In this document: positions 39,401 through 52,200 of the stretch, one piece after another
Layout: the number at the start of each line of letters is the position of its first letter
Position numbering within the stretch: position 1 is the first letter of the stretch
Assembly (NCBI GenBank): GCA_013397075.1
Contig: VWZS01006719.1
Coordinates: 1,161,911 to 1,225,910 of the forward strand
From: Rhabdornis inornatus
Taxonomy: Eukaryota; Chordata; Aves; Passeriformes; Rhabdornithidae
Direction: 5' to 3'
DNA length: 64,000 bases
Notes under the pieces: generated by a model
What the model was told of the DNA's origin: nothing
Seen by the model: the letters and a program-made list of their open reading frames with translations, nothing else
Database searches by the model: none
Position numbers and translations under genes: made by a program

Positions 39401-40353
39401 CCTTGTCTTACCAAAGACAGATTTCTAACGAGAAGCTTTTAACACAGGTCTCTCCCAGTGTATCACTACTGCAAACACCATGGCACAAATCCCATTCAGT
39501 TTGCCTGCAAACAAAGCTGGGATGATCATTGTGGAAGTCTGAGTGTTAGAGAGCAACGATGCAAATTCATGAAGCAATGGGGTGAGTTCAGCTGCACCAG
39601 CTCAGAGTACGAAGCATTTGAGACAAAACTCTGTGCAAGGAAACACAGCATGGCTTCAAATACACAAATGGCTTTTAGAGCTGCAGGCAGTGAGACACAA
39701 GAGCAGCCCTTCCTAGTCAAGTCTACCCTGCTGCCAAACACGCAAATAAACACTACGGCAAGAGTATCCAAAACACTCTTCAAAAGGGCAGAAAAGGAAC
39801 TTCCAAGATAATGACAATGGAAGGCTATTTTAAAGTTATAAGACCTGTCATTTCAACTGTCTTTAAACACTGCACAATTACCTATCGCTGACCTTTCGTA
39901 AGCATTTGCTCAGTACCCCACGTTGTTAACTAACTCCATGCTTTATGCGCATTGAGGTACTTGAAGAATTCTCCAAACATGAACCGTCCTGGAGCCCAAG
40001 GACGTCCCAGGCTGTCAGGGCGGACTCAGCCGCGGTCAGCCCCGCACACAGCAGCTGCTCCACGGTCACAGACAGCACTTGGCGCCTTTAAACAGCGTAG
40101 GCAACAAATTATGTGCACTGTCGTGGGACCATAAATGCACGAAACGCCAATCTTCAGATGCGAGCGCAGCATTGCTGCCCAATACCACAAATCAGGTTAC
40201 TTTTTGCCCGCCGGCCTTTCGCAGGCTCTTACCACCCCACAGATCATCATTTTCCGCAATCAAAAACGCCCTTCTCGCGCTTCCCGCCGCGGGCGGCGCT
40301 GAGGCAGCTTCGCACCGCCGCCGGGCCAGGCCCCGCACCGCGACGGGACCTAC
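36414..40353 (-). other. EEF2K: EEF2K intron 1 (no other gene seen)
   Basis: This is the stretch between the predicted non-coding first exon and the acceptor of the start-codon exon. It contains short unrelated frames and ordinary AT-rich sequence; I saw no exon or repeat family that I could name. Confidence 0.45.
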
Positions 40354-40620
40354 CGGGTTAGGAGAGCCCGGATCGACCGCGCAGCCCACAATCCCAGGAA
40401 CCCGCTCCAACTGTCGCCCCACCGAAGGAAGGCAGGCGGTGGGAGGAGAAGCCGCCCCGCTGAGGGGAGGGAGGAGGCGGGAGCGGGACCGCCCCTCACC
40501 GCCCGCGGCCCCAGCAAGGCGCCGCCTCCCGCTCCCTCAGCGGCCCCGCGGGCATCGGCTGCCCCGCCTCACAGCAGGGCGGCGCCGGGAGCCTGCCATT
40601 CATGTGAGAAAAGCGATAAA
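40200..40620 (-). promoter_or_regulatory. EEF2K: CpG-island promoter of EEF2K with probable non-coding exon 1
   Basis: A sharply bounded GC- and CpG-rich block stands upstream of EEF2K. On the minus strand a strong splice donor (CCCG followed by GTAGGT, exon end at 40354) could join to the acceptor ending at 36414. That would make a 3.9-kb first intron and a 5' UTR of roughly 200 nt or more. The 182- and 76-residue frames here are GC artefacts. The transcription start is not resolvable. Confidence 0.6.
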
Positions 40621-43600
40621 AATCTGAGCAGGACCCCTAGCTAACACTGTTATTATGGGGGGATCCCGGGGCGAGGGGGCGCAAGAAGGACAGCGGGTGT
40701 GCAGGTCTCCAGAGCTCTGCTCACAAAGTCAGCCGCCCAAATTTGCTTTCATTTCTGTTCCCGTTGGGAACTGGAACTTTGGGGAGCTGAAAGGAGGGGA
40801 TGTCCTGAGGCAGGTGCTCCCATGGGAAGCAGCCACTGCACGGCAGCCCCCCGAAGATCCCAGCCCCGAGGAAAGGCACAGGGAGCAGACGTGGGCAGCG
40901 ACTACGGGGCCTGCCTGCACTTCAGGTTGGTCTTTTCAGCTAAATTAAATTGCGCTATTGCACATTTCCCCGTAAGAAATGGCAGTATTATGCACCAGAT
41001 CTCACGTTCTAAAGACCACGTTTTCTCAAAGCACCCACATTTGCATTTTTCCTAAAACACTGGCTTTCTGGGTTGAAAATGCCCATGTTTAAGCTTTTCC
41101 TCAAGCTAGAATTTGTTGAAAATTTAAACAAAACTCCTTATCCTTTCATGAGTTACATGGAAATTAATGTAAATAGGTTCTGGCTTAATTGTATTACTTG
41201 GCAGCCTGCAAAGAGTCTGCCTTTTTTACTGCTGTCCAATCCCTTATTCATGTAAATAATCCTCATTAGTGTTTTTTACCATGAGTAGGTAACAGAACCA
41301 AGACTGGAAGATGTGAATACATCCTTCGTGACAGATGGATAGTCTCTTGCAGCACCATAGACAGAAAAATGTACAATCCCTGTGCTCTGAAGACAGCAAC
41401 AAAACACTGCTGCTGAGATAATCTTAAGGAGGAAGATTACCAATATTTAATTAAAAACACACAGAGCAGATGCTCTGACTCTCTGCCAGGAAAACCCGCC
41501 ATTACTTACAGAACTTAAACTGTGTCTCAACATGGGGACTGGAGGGAGCAGCACACGTGTGCAGGAACACCACCTGCAATTTGAGGGTACATGTAATTTT
41601 ACCATCAATTTCCAGCACCATGCTGAGGCTGCAGCCCTGGTTTGAGAATGTCAAGCAGACACTTGACTAAGCCCCCATTTATTTTGCTGCTTCCTAAGAG
41701 CACATTTTTTCTCAAATTCGTCTAGAGTTTAAACTGAAACACATTTGAAATGTTAGTGATTGTACAGAAAAACTCCTGAGGGAGGTCCTATTAATCTCCT
41801 AGCTGCAAATCACTATGGTAAATATTAGCAGTTATCAATAACTGAGCACTTTTGCCCCATGAGCACCAAAACCTACATCTCATTTCTCACTCTGCTGTCA
41901 GCCCAGCTGAGCACGTTGAGGAGAGCAGCACCCGGCAGGGCTGATGTTGGGATGCTTCATGGCAGGGCCCGGGAAGAGCACAGACTCATCAAACGAATTC
42001 TGAAGGCCTCAGAGAAGCCAGATGTCTGGTTCCCACTGTGTGAAAATGTGTTGATAATGGATAAAAAATCACCACCTGCCATGGCAGGCGACTGATAATA
42101 GTGAAGTACTGTAACTGATACATGAGCACAACTGAACACGTCATGTGAGTAGCTTGTTTTAAACTTAGGCAAATAATGGAATCATTAAGGTTGCAAAAGA
42201 CTTCCAAGGTCAAGACTAACCTTTGACTGAATCCCACCGTACCGACTAGACACAAAGTGCCACGTCTACTTGTTTTTTGAACACTTACAGGGATGGTGAC
42301 TCCACCACCTCCCTAGGCAGCCTGTTCCAATGCTCAACCCCCTCTTTCAGTGAAGAAATTTTTCCCAATATCCTACTTGAACGCCCTCAGTGCAGCTTGC
42401 AGCCATTTCCTTTTGTCTTGTTACTTGGGAGGGGAGACTGGTCCCATGTTGCCACTACCTCCTTTCAGGGAGTTGCAGAGAGCCTCCTTTTCTCAAGGCT
42501 GAACACCTCCAGCTGCCTCAGTTGCCCCCAGAGGATTTACCCTCTAGACCCTTCACCAGCTCTGTTGCCCTTCTCTGGACACAAAATACTCGGCATCATT
42601 TTGGACTGAAGGGAACCTCACAGCTGCCTTCTGCCATAAATCCTCATGGAGAACGTTCTGCTCTATCAGGAACATAGGTCATGCCTTCTCAAGCTACACA
42701 TTTCTCATGCTTTCAAATAAGCCAGCTCAGCTACCCTGGTGCAAGGGTATACTTATTCCCAGGATTAAGCCTGGAGCTTCTCTTCTATTGTCTATAACAT
42801 TTCCTTAAAAGAACAGTGATGATGAACAACCAAAGACATGTTGAAATCAGGCACCGGCCCAGACATGCTGTATCTTCTACTTTTAGTTTTTTATTTATAC
42901 ATTATGTGTTAGATCCTTTACACTTGAAGAGTTTGATTCACTTCTTTTGTTGTTTGAAAATATTAAAAATTAAATTTGAAATGGCAGCCTAGGAAGTCAA
43001 TGGCCTACAAGTCTAATATACTATTCTTCCATTGACTATGTTCAGCACTGCAGGTATTTTTTTCCAAGACCACTATAGCTTGTAAAGTTTCAGTATGCTC
43101 ATTTTAAATAAGGTTCCCTTTAGAAATCATTGTTCTAGAGAACTGTGGCTTTTGAAAGGGAAAAGGAAAGGACACCCCATATGATGTTAACTTTCAGAGC
43201 AATTTTATTCTGCCTTTGTTTAAATCTGCAGATTTAAAAACTGTCTTTAAATCAATCGATTTCCAGACAATTTGTGGCCTCATACTCCTATGAGAATCTG
43301 GTCTTACAAGGTAAATCAAGTTGGTCATAAACCTCACTCCAGTCATATGGGAGGTGCATGTAACACATACCTAAAACGTCCTGGAGTACCAATGCATGAC
43401 TTTCTACGGGACGAAGGGCAATGGTGGACATAATTTCTCCATATTGCTTTAATTGCATTACATTTAGTCTTGATATTTTTAGCTCTGTCCACAAAGTAAT
43501 TATACAAATTTCTCCTGGAGGCCTCCCAGAACATGAGTCTTTCTACTCACCAGTGACCGAATCTGGCTCTGGTTGCCAAAGCCAGCTCTCTCATAGAGGT

Positions 43601-43899
43601 GGAGAGAGGAAGCACCTGCTCACACCGCACCCGAGCTCAGCAGCAGGTAAGTGAGGCACCGACGTGGCAGGACAACAATCTGTGTACGGGCAGCCCCGAC
43701 CACCAGCTGCCAGCGAGATAAAGGCGGCGGGGCCTCCCGTGTTGGGTGGGAATGGTTCAGCTGAGGACACACTACGATGCCAAGGGAGCAGCTGCCTGGG
43801 AAGGTCACCGGCCTCGCAGTGAGCTGGCAGCTCTTGGACAGCACATGTGCTCTGGTGGGCCGGAGGCGACTGCAGCTGGCAGGGAAGGCAGTGGGTGCC
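40621..43899. other. Intergenic region upstream of EEF2K
   Basis: Mostly AT-rich DNA with one CR1 fragment at 42172-42640. Around 43371-43646 there are exon-like splice signals on both strands that I could not assign to a gene. Confidence 0.4.
42172..42640 (-). mobile_element. CR1-type LINE 3' fragment
   Basis: The plus strand is the reverse complement of CR1. Diagnostic pieces are AATGGAATCATTAAGGTTGC, CCACCTCCCTAGGCAGCCTG, CAGTGAAGAAATTTTTCCCA, GGCTGAACACCTCCAGCTGC and TGCCCTTCTCTGGACACAAA. At ~470 bp it is the longest copy in the window. It is 5'-truncated and non-coding. Confidence 0.85.
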
Positions 43900-44589
43900 T
43901 GATACGGAGCAGGACGGCCCCTCTTCGTGGCCGGGAGCTGTCTGTGTGCACACCGACTACTGCGGCTGCCAAGGTACCAGCCAAGGGCTGCCCTCGAACC
44001 TGCGTGACCACGGCACGGCCATCGCCGGGGCTGCGGATCCGCGCAGCCGGGCAAAGCTCGCCCGAGGACCAGCAAGAGCTGATCCACCACAGCCGCGGCT
44101 GCTGTGGGGCACACATCGCACAGTAGCGCATCGCCGAGGTGCCGGCCTGGGCCTGCCGCAGGCAAAGTGCTCCGAGGCGCAGCCCGATGGCCGGAGCCCC
44201 TGGGGAGGAAGAGGCCGAGGCTCAAGGTCCGGCCGAGCCCGCGAGAGGGAGCCGGAGCCCGGCGGCTAGCCCGGGCGACGGCCGCAGATCCGGCTGAGCG
44301 CGGCGCCACGTGCGCAGGCGGCACCGGGCGCGGGTCAGCGCCGCCACCTCCCGGGCGGGGGCGGGAACTGCGCTGGGCCGGGCCCGGCGGCGCCGCCGCA
44401 GCCGCGGGCACGGAGAGCGCGGGGAGCGCGGGGCCCGGGCGGGCGGCAGCAGTGGCGTTCACGGGGCGCGGCAGGCGGCGCAGGCGGTGTGGTGCCACGG
44501 ACATGGATTGGCAATGTACACAGATGGATGGGAAGAACGGCGGCGCTGCCCTCGTCAAAGAGGCCTGGCGGGCGCATGAGCAGCCAGGC

Positions 44590-44671
44590 GGTAGCGTGGC
44601 CGAGTGGTCTAAGGCGCTGGATTTAGGCTCCAGTCATTTCGATGGCGTGGGTTCGAATCCCACCGCTGCCA
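44590..44671 (+). tRNA. tRNA-Leu (anticodon TAG)
   Basis: This 82-nt class II tRNA has the same acceptor stem as the AAG gene (GGTAGCG/CGCTGCC, discriminator A), A box TGGCCGAGTGG and B box GGTTCGAATCC. The anticodon stem CTGGA/TCCAG encloses TTTAGGC, giving anticodon TAG at 44624-44626. The variable arm is CAT-TTCG-ATG, fully paired. A five-T Pol III terminator begins 6 nt after the 3' end. There is no intron and no encoded CCA. The orientation is opposite to EEF2K, SDR42E2 and the AAG tRNA. All signals look intact. Confidence 0.97.
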
Positions 44672-44676
44672 AGCTG

Positions 44677-44681
44677 TTTTT
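44677..44681 (+). terminator. Pol III terminator of tRNA-Leu(TAG)
   Basis: Five consecutive T shortly after the tRNA 3' end, enough for Pol III termination. Confidence 0.85.
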
Positions 44682-45216
44682 GTCCCCGCTGCGGCGGCTT
44701 CTTTTCGCCACCCGCACAGCGGGAACGCGGGAGCCGCCGGCGGGGCCGGCACGGTAGGAGCTGCGCTGCCCGGGCCGAGCACGGCGCCCGGCGGGGCTGT
44801 GCGTGCTGGGGCTTGTCGGTCACAGCTGTTAAAATCAATGTTAGAAAATTGTGATATGAGCTAGGGAAAACGGATTATCAACTGTGTGACGATCGTGTGT
44901 GATCAGCTGTCTCTTGGTTTAAGAATAACACGAGAAACGCTGTAATTTTCAGGGATTCTGCCTTTCCGCGCTGCTTTTGGGTTACAGCACCCCGACCCGC
45001 GGCCCTGGCACCTGGGCGTTGCGGCTTGCCCTGGACGGAGGGGAGGTGCCAGTGTTCGCACCCTCCCCAGAATTCTCAAATCCCTCCGTTATTACTCCCT
45101 TCCAAACCATGTTTTCTCGAGCTCTCATGCCCAATCCTTTCCCAAACTCTCTACTGTTCGCATCTTGCTCTTGGTTGTTCTCTCTCCATGTTACAGGTTG
45201 GAAAGATGCAGATGGG

Positions 45217-45257
45217 AAGGAGATTTCTCTAAGGAGATTTCTCTAAAGGAGATTTCC
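45217..45257. repeat. Short tandem repeat of a ~14-bp unit (about 3 copies)
   Basis: AAGGAGATTTCTCT recurs with small changes between the tRNA-Leu(TAG) CpG island and the SDR42E2 3' end. No function is apparent. Confidence 0.75.
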
Positions 45258-45725
45258 AAATTCCCACCGTGAGCGGTGGATGGGAAGAAGCTGGAACCTC
45301 CCAGACCGTGGTTTAGGTCTATATTTTAGCTGAACAGTAATGTGAAAAGCGCATTGTTCACTTTAGCTACTGCAGGAATTTGCTCAGTACAACTGCTGTA
45401 CTTAAGAAATTTGGTGCCAAAACAGACTTGTGCTTTAAGTTCAACTGAGGAGCAACTGAACTGTTGCCCTTAACTACGGGAGGTGAAGGAAGCTGTACAA
45501 AGATCTGTGCAAGCCATAGTGGCAGATTCCTCTACTGTGACATACATACACTTAACTACTGTAACTTACTTAGTAGCTTCCAATTTAACTAAAATACCCA
45601 GTTTTGACCTGTGAAAAACTCTACCAGCATGTACCTGCAGTTCTGCACCAGGGGCAGGGCAGGGAGCAGTTCTGGGGCATTGTGCAGAGGAACAGCAGGG
45701 ACTTCAGCAATGTTTCAAGTACACT

Positions 45726-46226
45726 TTTATTTTCCCTTAGATGTGGTGCTAGAGATAATTCATGAAATCAGACAATGTGAAGTCTCTGTAGACCTGGTGT
45801 GTTTTATTTGCAGTAATCTGTTCTGTCTGTGCCTTTGCTTGTTTCTCTGTTCCCCAAGGTAGTGAGCCATGACAAAAGCTGTGGTTAGTCTTTCTCCTTA
45901 TTTCAGCCATTTTTCTTCACTGGTGAAGCACTGCAGGCTGTCTGCAGCTCTTGTTCGTTCTGCAGGTTCTCATTTACTTCAGCAATCAATGTGGAAAGTT
46001 GTTGTTTCAGTTTGAAATAGAGGCAACAATCTTGACTCTGGTTGTGTTTCGGTGATTTGGCAATTACTGTTTACTGTATTTTAATTTTTCAGGTCCAGCC
46101 ACTCATCTGTAATGATTTTGTTTGTATATTTAAAAGTAGCTGCCTGTTTGTTGCACTGTGGTAGTAATTATTGTGGAGGTTAGAAAGATCTGGGTAGCAA
46201 TACTGTGACTGTGCAGTTTATGTAGG
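45726..46226 (-). other. SDR42E2: Probable SDR42E2 3' UTR with AATAAA candidates
   Basis: After the TGA at 46229-46227, AATAAA occurs on the minus strand at 45808-45803 and 45731-45726, about 420-500 nt downstream. No other gene lies between them and the stop. Confidence 0.45.
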
Positions 46227-49200
46227 TCAGTGTCGTCTTTCTTTAAAAAAATGCAAAACTGAAAGGCTATCAAGTTTTAAAGAAAAAAAAAACAAAATTG
46301 AAGTAATAATTAAAGTAAGCAAAACATTGAGGAAGAGTTGATAATTCGAGCGTTGTGGTCTGGATTTCATGTAGTGGTCCACAGAATCAGCAAAGTCATA
46401 CTTCAGTGGGCGGTACCCCAGCTGAGCCCGTGCCTTGTCTATTCTAAATGTGTGGGTTACAGAAATGTTCATAACCTACAGGGCAAAAGAGTCAACATAC
46501 AAAGATATGACTACACAGGCAACTGGAACAAACTGTAAATCGTAGCAAAGACACAGTTAATGTAAAATACAAAACCCCCCACAACATTTTATCGATGTCT
46601 CATGAGTATTGCACACATTATTTTTAAAATTGTCCACTCAAAAGGAGATTCTTGAAAGCACAAAGAGACATTAAAAGATGCAAAGTAGAATCTGTAAACA
46701 TCAAAAAAAAAGTTCTGCAAATGTTCTCTTGCTTAGGTACTCAAAGAGGCAGATCAAAGCCATCTTGTAGGCTCTAAAGGCCCAGCCAAGTCATACGGGA
46801 TACTGACCCTTGGAAGAGAGGAGCTGAAGAAGCCTCTCCAGATTGCAAGCATAAGCTCTTTTCAAGAATCTTGGCAACCAAGCACAATACATTGCCTAAA
46901 TTATACACAATGCATGTATTTGCCCTGGAAACTGGAGGCTGAAGTAGCACTGGGTGGATTTTACTTTCTACTGACTTAAAGTCTCCTTCATATTAACATG
47001 TATGGATCCCATGGGAATTAAGGAAAGTTTACAAACACACACTTTACCTCATTTCTGGTCAGCAGTGGGGGCAGGTCAACAACTGGTCTCAGAATGGAAT
47101 GGAGGTGTTCCATCAATGTGGCTGCATAACAAAAAATTTCGACTTGAGGACTGTGACGTATCTCACACTGTAAATGCTCACGAAGGATAATCACAGATCT
47201 GAGAGCTCAGGGCACCATTACTAACACCATCAGGACTACTTGCTCACAAGGGGCTGGATTTAATCTGATTATTGTGCTTGTGGGAGAAGGATTTGGAAAG
47301 GGGAAAAGATTGGGCACAGGTCTAGTGAAAAGGTCATGAGGCTTCATAAGAAATATGGCAACAGAGAACTCAGTTGGATTCTGTCTGATCTGCAGGGGGG
47401 GTTTGATTCTGGAGAGAGCAAGACATTTACCTGTGCAGAAAAGCAGATACTCTTCAGCATGTTTCATAAAGTCATGAAGTTTTACATTTTAGTTTTTGTA
47501 TCATTAACTCAAAAAAGTTATACATCTGTTAGGTCCTACATAAAACCTGTTTTAGTGGGACTTGAATAAGAGATCATCTGGTTTCAACATACTGCACAGA
47601 GGTGAATTTTACACTGCTGAACAGTAGGTGAGCACACATAATATTATTTTTTTACATGAAAATGAAAATTATGGGCAAATAAAATAATATTATATTAGTT
47701 AGAAATGAGGGTAGCGAGAACAGGAAAGAGGAATATTGATAAAATATTTTACCTGATGCATAGACTAAGCAAGTAGGAATGCGTATCCATGGCTTACTGC
47801 ACCCTAATCTTTCAAACTGAAAAAGATTTTAAAACAATGAAAAACTCCAGAAACTTCAAACAAGTTTTAAGTTTCAATGTAGAAGACATATATGGAAATA
47901 TTTACTGTTAAAACAGAAAAATCAGAGCTCTTAGTATTTACTGTTTTTCATTTTTAAGGAGATGCCAGTTAAATGTCACCCACAGACACTATGTCATTTT
48001 CCTACCTTAAAATAAAGAAATAAATTATAACAATTAATCAAAATGTCATGGTGTGCCAATACCTAATTTAACATCATGACATGTTTATGGTTTTGAGCCT
48101 ATCATTAACAACAACATGGTATTTTTAAAAGAATGAACAGATGAATACTTAAGACTTATATTTTTTGCCCTTCCAAAATGCCCATTATTCCCATCTGCAT
48201 GCCCTGAAAATGAAGACAGTAACGGCTCAGGACAGGGTGCTGGTGTAGATGGTCCTTTGGTCTCAGGGAAGACAGTAACTTTAATGTAATATTTTGGGTG
48301 GGCATTGTTACACTGAAATTCAAGCAGGAATTAAACCAAACTCTTAGAGTTCCGTGTGGAACTCTCACACCCAAAGCAAACATACAAAATGTAGCATGCA
48401 CACAAAAGCTGGAGTTGCATACAGTTAAATTAATGTACTTGGAGATGAGTATTGAACGTACAAGTGGAGTTAGCCATTCAAAAAGGTTGGATTTTTCACC
48501 ATCATGAATGAAATACACCTGGCCACTCTGTTAAAGAGGTAGAGAAGAAACAAGTCAGTAAAAATAATGCTACATATATAGAGACTTCTTTTTCTTTATC
48601 TCACCCCTTATGAATAGCTTAAAAATAATACAGCAATATCAAATATGAGTGGATGCACACACAGGTCACAAACTCTGCTTGTGTTTCACTCAGTTGCACT
48701 GTTATGAAATGGAATTGGTGAGCAGGTGGTTTGTGTGATTAACATGCCTTGGAATAAATGGTTTATTAATGATGTACTTGTTCAGAGTGGCTGTACTGAC
48801 TGTGAAGGGACACCACGGGAGGTGATGCTGGATCTCACTGGGGCTGCTGGCATGTGTCCACCAAAGGGTGGGACACCTTCTGCTCTGGGTCTAGTTAAGG
48901 CTCACTGGAATCCAGAAGAGTCCTGTGTAGCCAAGGTCTATATTCCTGCTTTCCTTTTGCCTTCAGAGTTTTAGAAAAAGGAGCTTAATCTACTTTGAAC
49001 CCCTTTCTAATATACTCTCAGGACAATGCTTCTAGGTGTTTAAAAACCTGCATTTACAAGGAGGAAAACAGTTGTAACTGTTTTTGAAAGAAAATTAAAT
49101 GTGCCTCTGTTGACATATGGTGTGGGAAGAACTGAGCATCACAGTTCAGAATATTAAATCTGGACCTGTACAGGGGAACAGGATGAATCTGCCTGAACTT

Positions 49201-52200
49201 CCAGTTTGATTTCCAACATAGCAAACATTCTTTGCTCAGCTTCCAGAAATGACAAACACTGCATTTTAAAAATGCAAAGATGGAGATATGCTTACAGAAC
49301 TGAATATTCCATCTCTTAACCAACACCAACAGCCAACACTGTGCCCCATCCCACATTGCTCATAGCACATTTATCAGCTGAAAACACAGACAACAGCATA
49401 AGCTGAAGGACAATAACTCTAATTACTGCAGTGGTTACTATAGCACAGTGGCAGGATCCACTGTCATATGAGATATGTGGTGCTTTTACTGTGTACTTAC
49501 AGCTATGCAGTTCTTTTCAGGGGTGAGAGCTTCAGCAGCCAGAATATGAGCTTGTACAAAATTCTCTACATGTATCCAGTTCATTTTAACAGTAGGGTCC
49601 GCAAACTTGAAGCTAAGTAGCCTTCTCTCAATAATCTTCTGTAGATATAAACAAACATGAAACTATAACAAAATGGGTTTTAGAATGAGGTAAAGTGTAC
49701 TTTCTTGTCCAGCTAAATGTAGGTTTAGCTTTACTTTAAATAAATGAAATACATGAATCAATTAAAAATATTTAAAGGAACTGCTCATGAGAAAATGTCA
49801 AAAGATGTATTGCAATATATCTTGAATTTGCAAAAAATACAAGTACATTCTAGGGATAAGTAAAATATTGTATGGAAAGGTGAGATACAGTTCTGAGAGG
49901 ATCAGAAGTATTCACTAAATTGGATCTAATTTATCAAATAGCTTTGGCTAGGAAAAACTGGAAGATACACTCTGGCTGGAAGGAAAGGATCCCAGTTTTC
50001 GTTGAACAGGTAAATTTTAGAAACTGCAAAACATGACATTTGCACAATGCCTTAAAATTGGCTCAAAATAAATAAGCTTAAAATCAAATAGAAAGTTTAA
50101 AATATTTTTAAAGGGGCTAAGAAAAAAATCTCAGATTTAACTAAAATGACATTTGCCATTCTTAAAATTATTTACAAGATGATAAAGTATATTTTGGCTG
50201 ACTGCAGTATAATTTCCTACCTCAGCCACAAACCAAAAATATCTGTTATGTGGTCAACTTGAATCTATTATTTCCTGAAAGCTGTGTGTAACTTCATATT
50301 ACCCTAATTCTTTTAAAATAACTGGCTCACAGAATTCTACAGGGGTCATGTTCTAAACATCGTCTGTTGGCCCTGCAGTTTAAAAGCAAATGAAAAAGGG
50401 TAAAATGTGAACACCTCAGCTGCTGCCCTTCCGTAACCTGTTGTACCAGAGGGTGCTTCCAACTCTGGAACCTGCTTCATTGGACAGTGAAAGCTGTTAA
50501 TAGTTGAGAGTGGAAAGAAGATATTTTGCTGTATCTCTTTTCATTAATATTTAAAACCATTTGGTGTAAGTTGCATGTAAACAGACATTTGAAATATCGT
50601 GAATTGGCCTGAATCTTAAAGTAATCATTAAATTATAAAGCTGGATTTTCATGTGTTTGTATTTAAAAAAAAAAAAAGGCTTTTTACATCTACACTTTAC
50701 AGATATAATGCTTGTTAAAAAAAGTTAAAATATCCTCAGCAGATGATTGAATTGTTGAATTGCTACCCAACAAGATAAGTCAATTTATAACACAAATAAA
50801 TTATGCTCCTTTCAGCTTTTTACCCATATGATAGAAAACTCTGCTGGTTAAAAAATTCAAATGACATACTGCTAGTCTTGGCAAGTGTCTCTGCTCTTCT
50901 GGTCCATAGATTCCTGGTGGGCGAAGGACACAGGTATGGAGTATTCCACCTCCTAGAACATGGGACAAGATCATTCTTAAAAGACCTTCACGTCACTACA
51001 TTGTATCTTTATTTGTATGAGCCAAAGGCTCCAGCAGCAGAACTCGCTCGAAATTAATTTCATTACCTTAAGAAACAATACTTACCTAAAGGTGCTGCAT
51101 TAGTAGCTGGATATTAAGATGGGAGAATCAGAGCATGCAAAATAGCAAGCTCAGATTCAGAAAAGTCCTGCAAGCATAGTTGTGTTCGTAGAAAATAACA
51201 GATATTTAAAAATCTCTTTCTAATCAGTCCCTTGTCCCTGTGCCAGAGCAGAAAATGAATGTGTTGGCTGTGGTGATGAGTTCACTGAAGTGAGCAGGTT
51301 GTTCGAAAATATATTGGATAGTGGAATGAAACCAACTAATCCCACACAAAATTATTGATAGGAAGCAGTGGCCTGTTAGTAGTACAAGGTAGAGCTGAAA
51401 TGTTCCCTCAACAGCAGGTGCAGTTCCCACTGGAGTGAGGTAGGAACTCTTGACAATTTCAGTGGGATCATAAAAATCAAATCTTCCTGTGTACATCGGT
51501 TGGCTGTTTCATCATCTGCTAATAACTGTTCTTAACAGTACTTGTAAACATATAAAATATTCGGTCCTGCTATGGCACAGGCTCAAAATGAGATGTTTGG
51601 AACACTGACTGGTTCTATTTCATTGACAAGTTGGTCCTGAAATTAGGAGGGGCTTTGATGTGAAGAGTTGCTAAGGAAATGAAGGGGGGGAAAAAACCCT
51701 TTTCTTATTTTAAATGAAATTATTCTGTTGGGATGGAGTTCCCATCATGGACTTTCTATCTGTTATAGCCCTCTGCAAGTATCAAGTGAAGAGTCTTTTC
51801 TGTAAGTTGTCCACAGCTAAATTTAGCTCAGTATCACTTGGTCACATAGAATCATGTTGCACTTTACATTAATTTGTTTTGCACTGGCAGTTACAGTATC
51901 TCACAGGTGAGCTTAAGTATTCAAGTGTATAGCTGGCTTCCTCAACATGGAAAACTTTGGGAAGCACTAATAAATAATTCCAGGCTCTAGGCTCAGGTAG
52001 CTACTTCATATTTTAATATAGAACTTGAGGGGGTGTGTGGTATGTAACAATCAGCATTTGTGTTTATGTTGCATGAGACAGTGACGTTAAACACTTGTTT
52101 TTGTTTAATTTACAGCTGTCTTACTATTTTTCATTAACATACTGCACTTACTGCTACCATGCTAAAACCTTCTAGAGACATTGTGGGAACTTAAAACCTA

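Larger units (their letters stand above)
43900..44815. promoter_or_regulatory. CpG island containing tRNA-Leu(TAG)
   Basis: Nearly 1 kb of very CpG-rich sequence surrounds the tRNA gene, about 3.5 kb upstream of the EEF2K promoter and 1.4 kb beyond the SDR42E2 3' end. No recognisable protein-coding first exon lies in it. Open frames of 217 and 312 residues on opposite strands are low-complexity products of base composition. It may serve the tRNA alone, or also an unannotated non-coding transcript. Confidence 0.6.

Noticed and set aside
42277..42677. Plus-strand frames of 110 and 95 codons
   Set aside because: They are antisense translations of a CR1 fragment.
43371..43594. Possible two-exon mini-gene on the minus strand (ATG at 43594, exons 43551-43594 and 43371-43514 in frame)
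   Set aside because: The intron would be only 36 nt, too short for vertebrate splicing, and the peptide matches nothing known.
43620..44558. A 312-codon minus-strand frame, and a 217-codon plus-strand frame at 44104-44757, in the tRNA-Leu(TAG) CpG island
   Set aside because: Both are Pro/Arg/Ala/Gly-rich low-complexity products of CpG-dense DNA, overlap each other on opposite strands and match no family. The plus-strand frame also runs through the tRNA gene.
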